Assembly: GCA_045538895.1 (NCBI GenBank)
Contig: JAZQEH010000018.1
Location: 1-5,822 of the forward strand
Reading direction: 5' to 3'
Length of the DNA stretch: 5,822 bases
Source of the DNA: UMGS902 sp045538895
GTDB taxonomy: Bacteria > Bacillota > Clostridia > Oscillospirales > CAG-272
The notes under the pieces are model-generated. The model worked only from the letters and a program-made list of their open reading frames with translations, searched no databases and had not been told where the DNA came from. A program made the translations under genes and the position numbers. The stretch's first letter is position 1, and every line of letters begins with the position of its first letter. Shown here piece by piece: positions 5,101 through 5,822 of this stretch.

Positions 5101-5822
5101 TTGTTGAGGCAGCAGCCGCAACCGTAGCAGAAGGTACCGCAACCGTAACAGTTTCTATCACATCCACCACTCCTTTCCTCGGTGCAGAGTTCAATGTTAC
5201 TGCTCCCGCAGGTCTTACTCTCACCGCTGTAGATAATACTGTTGGCGCAGCAGACACAAGCACCGCAGGTTGGTCCTGCAACGTAAGCGATCTTGATGTA
5301 GCTCCTACCAACGTTGTTCTCCTTAACATGGCTGCAGAAGATGCACTTCTCAACGGCGAGTTGTTCACTCTTACATACACCGTTGCCGATACCTTTGAGG
5401 GCGGCGTTGTAACTGTTGAATTCGTTGATGCATATAACTACAATGAAGAAGCAGTTGACGGTGTTGCAGTTTCCGCAGACGTAGTTTTGGCAGGTGCAAC
5501 ATGCGAACATACTAACACCACCACAACAAATACTGCAACATGTGAAGAAGCAGGCGTTGAAACCGTAACATGTGACGATTGTGGCGAAGTAATTTCCGAA
5601 ACACCCGTTGCAGCACTCGGTCATAAGATGGAACTCACCGAAGCAGAAGTTCCCGCAACCTTTACCGAACCCGGAAAGACCGCAGTTTACACTTGTGCAA
5701 ACGGCTGTGGCAAGACCGAAGGCGGCGAAGTAATTCCTCAGCTCGTAGCTAAGGCATACGTAGGTGAAACACCTTACGAAACCGTACAGGCAGCAGTAGA
5801 TGCAGTAGCTGCATTCGGCACT
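2103..5822 (+). CDS. Giant exported modular surface protein (partial, 3' end beyond window)
   Basis: The frame is open for 1240 codons without a stop. Residues 1-33 are a signal peptide: basic N-region, hydrophobic core VFVVAALLFCMLFCAF, then ASA before the likely cut at 33/34. Next come Cys module 1 (39-104), a Thr/Asn/Val-rich beta region (about 110-440), HFDANKDKLCDECG and Cys module 2 (452-541), a second beta region starting at KVIIPAGGYNLDG (583) and running to about 910, a shorter Cys module (932-985), a cohesin-like domain (998-1131), Cys module 4 (1134-1203), and AYVGETPYETVQAAVDAV (from 1218), the usual lead-in to another parallel-beta stretch. Such proteins are typically cell-surface adhesins or scaffold-like proteins of clostridia. 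No catalytic motif is recognised, and the anchor (LPXTG, SLH or dockerin) would lie downstream. Codon use is strongly biased after the signal peptide. Product class is fairly sure; the exact role is unknown. Confidence 0.93.
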   Translation, partial: MKNFKANSSRYRHVFVVAALLFCMLFCAFSASAADSADCAHTETTTNVTLAATCITKGWQEEVCNNCGETVSEGEIDFDPDNHAEGLAIATTTGAVTYYHTCCGDATEPIFVDNNLGKDVYVSKNGIDLAKVTSLNKAIGTTSATAFVSFADAMVYAAASANAGNDVTLHIVDTATVPAEYHTPEYEGMITITGGSLVFPKNRFYQNGDITITNITLDVVTTDITWTALNHKFVADTGVTLPESHKNIYLSGANNLVSMPDRVIDSDITLRSGAWRVVAGGNRYVDDPHTAKVKLTLGAINETDTLTINYLAPFSINEKGNAALSADGVSDITIDGRVTIATAFCTSSYFETAAAANAGAADENGNPYVYTVNLVLKGAADISYADGVTAGFNNNRSKAATVVWNVYADERSSEAMADAAVFQSLIDDTNNVTVNHYTYKQYCVETLKGHFDANKDKLCDECGSSTACAHANRENQPATASTCAVKGSANVVCLDCGAIVETVELDLDAANHADNTNWIWTKNEETSVYEIVCSECGVVACTAETPFVYVGEGGDDEASGMDAATKVETLTEAVTRLANFGGKVIIPAGGYNLDGTEVLHEWNGTITFSGADFDGNGAATRGFKITTQGAHLVLGGDSVFENILFMGTSSSVYRAIISANWHNVDFGYTRVQSYATCYLLAGYYGVTENDTAEKNVTISVDGPALSTNARHYFFERIYMGSAFSADNIEVSNKTVTLNVDDGLLNSKAESATQTALVYVLYTMSTSNTRTAALTKNCTSIVNLNGNSGVNSFRTGDHNVGYDEVVDANGKVTQAASKAWLDNLTVNFNDNSQVADVLADADKGIAEKLGTAQFKNVKNLVFNISTPAEGRITPLGHTLRMYKYGDFVNEEATVTVNTSTHAYHKDIDVLVKGTWRADGLYPYNVVENIADECVWGEYEVTTPATPEKDGVETRVCTLCGRDETRAVKYECTEHKYVVKVDGTYYCANENVAVEAPTAPIVVEAAAATVAEGTATVTVSITSTTPFLGAEFNVTAPAGLTLTAVDNTVGAADTSTAGWSCNVSDLDVAPTNVVLLNMAAEDALLNGELFTLTYTVADTFEGGVVTVEFVDAYNYNEEAVDGVAVSADVVLAGATCEHTNTTTTNTATCEEAGVETVTCDDCGEVISETPVAALGHKMELTEAEVPATFTEPGKTAVYTCANGCGKTEGGEVIPQLVAKAYVGETPYETVQAAVDAVAAFGT
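2217..2414 (+). repeat. Protein repeat: Cys-rich module 1 of the exported protein
   Basis: Residues 39-104 contain C39-x-H41, C54, C64-x2-C67-G and H83 (in DNH), closing with H100-T-C-C-G. The spacing C-x-H-x12-C-x9-C-x2-C-G, and the His 16 residues after the last Cys, are identical in module 2. The module lies directly after the signal peptide. Confidence 0.75.
3477..3713 (+). repeat. Protein repeat: Cys-rich module 2 of the exported protein
   Basis: Residues 459-537 begin with CDECG (the D-x-N-x-D-x2-C-D-x-C-G lead-in common in clostridial surface proteins), then C468-x-H470, C483, C493-x2-C496-G, H512 (in ANH) and a final C533-x2-C536-G. Its core has the same spacing as module 1, although the residues between differ. 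It separates the two beta-rich regions. Confidence 0.75.
4896..5057 (+). repeat. Protein repeat: degenerate Cys module 3
   Basis: Residues 932-985 start CVWGEYEVTTPATP and reach C955-x2-C958-G, then C970 and C985. This resembles the widespread H-x-WG-x-W...T-x-ATC...C-x2-CG repeat, but the first position is Cys and the middle Cys is replaced (ATP instead of ATC). It directly precedes the cohesin-like domain. Confidence 0.6.
5094..5495 (+). other. Cohesin-like domain of the exported protein
   Basis: Residues about 998-1131 follow the cohesin / carbohydrate-binding-module beta-sandwich pattern. The first strands read VAEGTATVTVSITSTTPFLG, then AEFNVTAPAGLTLTAVDN, and near the end GELFTLTYTVADTFEGG is followed by VTVEFVDAYNYNEEAVDG. 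Order, length (about 134 residues) and the late GELFTLTYTV strand match the family. True cohesins bind dockerins in cellulosome-type assemblies, but many clostridial surface proteins carry similar domains with no proven partner, so only the fold is claimed. Confidence 0.62.
5502..5711 (+). repeat. Protein repeat: Cys-rich module 4 of the exported protein
   Basis: Residues 1134-1203 contain C1134-x-H1136, C1147, C1157-x2-C1160-G, H1174 (in LGH), and C1198-x3-C1202-G. The spacing differs slightly from modules 1 and 2 (10 instead of 12 residues between His and the second Cys, and the later His 14 instead of 16 residues after the last Cys). It leads into what appears to be a third beta region cut by the window edge. 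Confidence 0.75.

Noticed and set aside
4050..5624. Long minus-strand open frame (524 codons, Cys-rich) opposite the large gene
   Set aside because: It is in exact codon register with the plus-strand gene, so its stops would need sense TTA, CTA or TCA codons, which that gene avoids. The Cys-rich translation is just the complement of GCA, ACA and GCN codons. The sense frame has a signal peptide, promoter and ribosome binding site. The shorter minus frames at 2502-2969 and 3339-3995 have the same cause.

Overview
The window looks like chromosomal DNA of a Bacillota (Firmicutes) gut-type clostridium, most likely from the Oscillospirales/Ruminococcaceae side. The reasons are strong GGAGG-type ribosome binding sites, consensus SigA promoters, a peptidase T, a fold-back intergenic repeat of a kind familiar from that group, and a very large exported modular protein with Cys-rich modules and a cohesin-like domain. 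The genus cannot be fixed from the sequence alone.

Layout from left to right. Positions 1-78 (+) carry the last 25 codons of a probable membrane protein, followed by a strong rho-independent terminator (98-124). Next, on the minus strand and convergent with it, is pepT (126-1328, 400 aa), a cytosolic tripeptidase with a complete set of M20 metal and catalytic residues and its own promoter (1359-1387). An imperfect fold-back repeat (1412-1530) fills most of the gap to the next gene. Then comes a small XRE-family helix-turn-helix regulator (1599-1928, minus), whose stop codon lies inside its own terminator hairpin. A 174-bp divergent control region (1929-2102) separates it from a giant plus-strand gene that starts at 2103 and is still open at the window edge (1240 codons seen, no stop).

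The giant product has a signal peptide, then alternating Cys-rich modules (C-x-H...C...C-x2-C-G) and long Thr/Asn/Val-rich beta regions, with a cohesin-like domain near residues 998-1131. It is probably a surface-exposed adhesin or scaffold-like protein. Its anchor would lie beyond the window and is not seen.

The most informative part is the divergent control region. The giant gene has an exact-consensus promoter (TTGACA, 17 bp, TATAAT), and its -35 box lies inside a perfect 27-bp palindrome. The regulator's own promoter has a related inverted repeat (ACAACT-N6-AGTTGT) in its -35/-10 spacer. The simplest reading is that the XRE protein binds these sites, represses itself, and gates expression of the large surface protein. 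That link is inference; the sites and promoter boxes are read directly. I found no CRISPR array, tRNA, rRNA or transposase.
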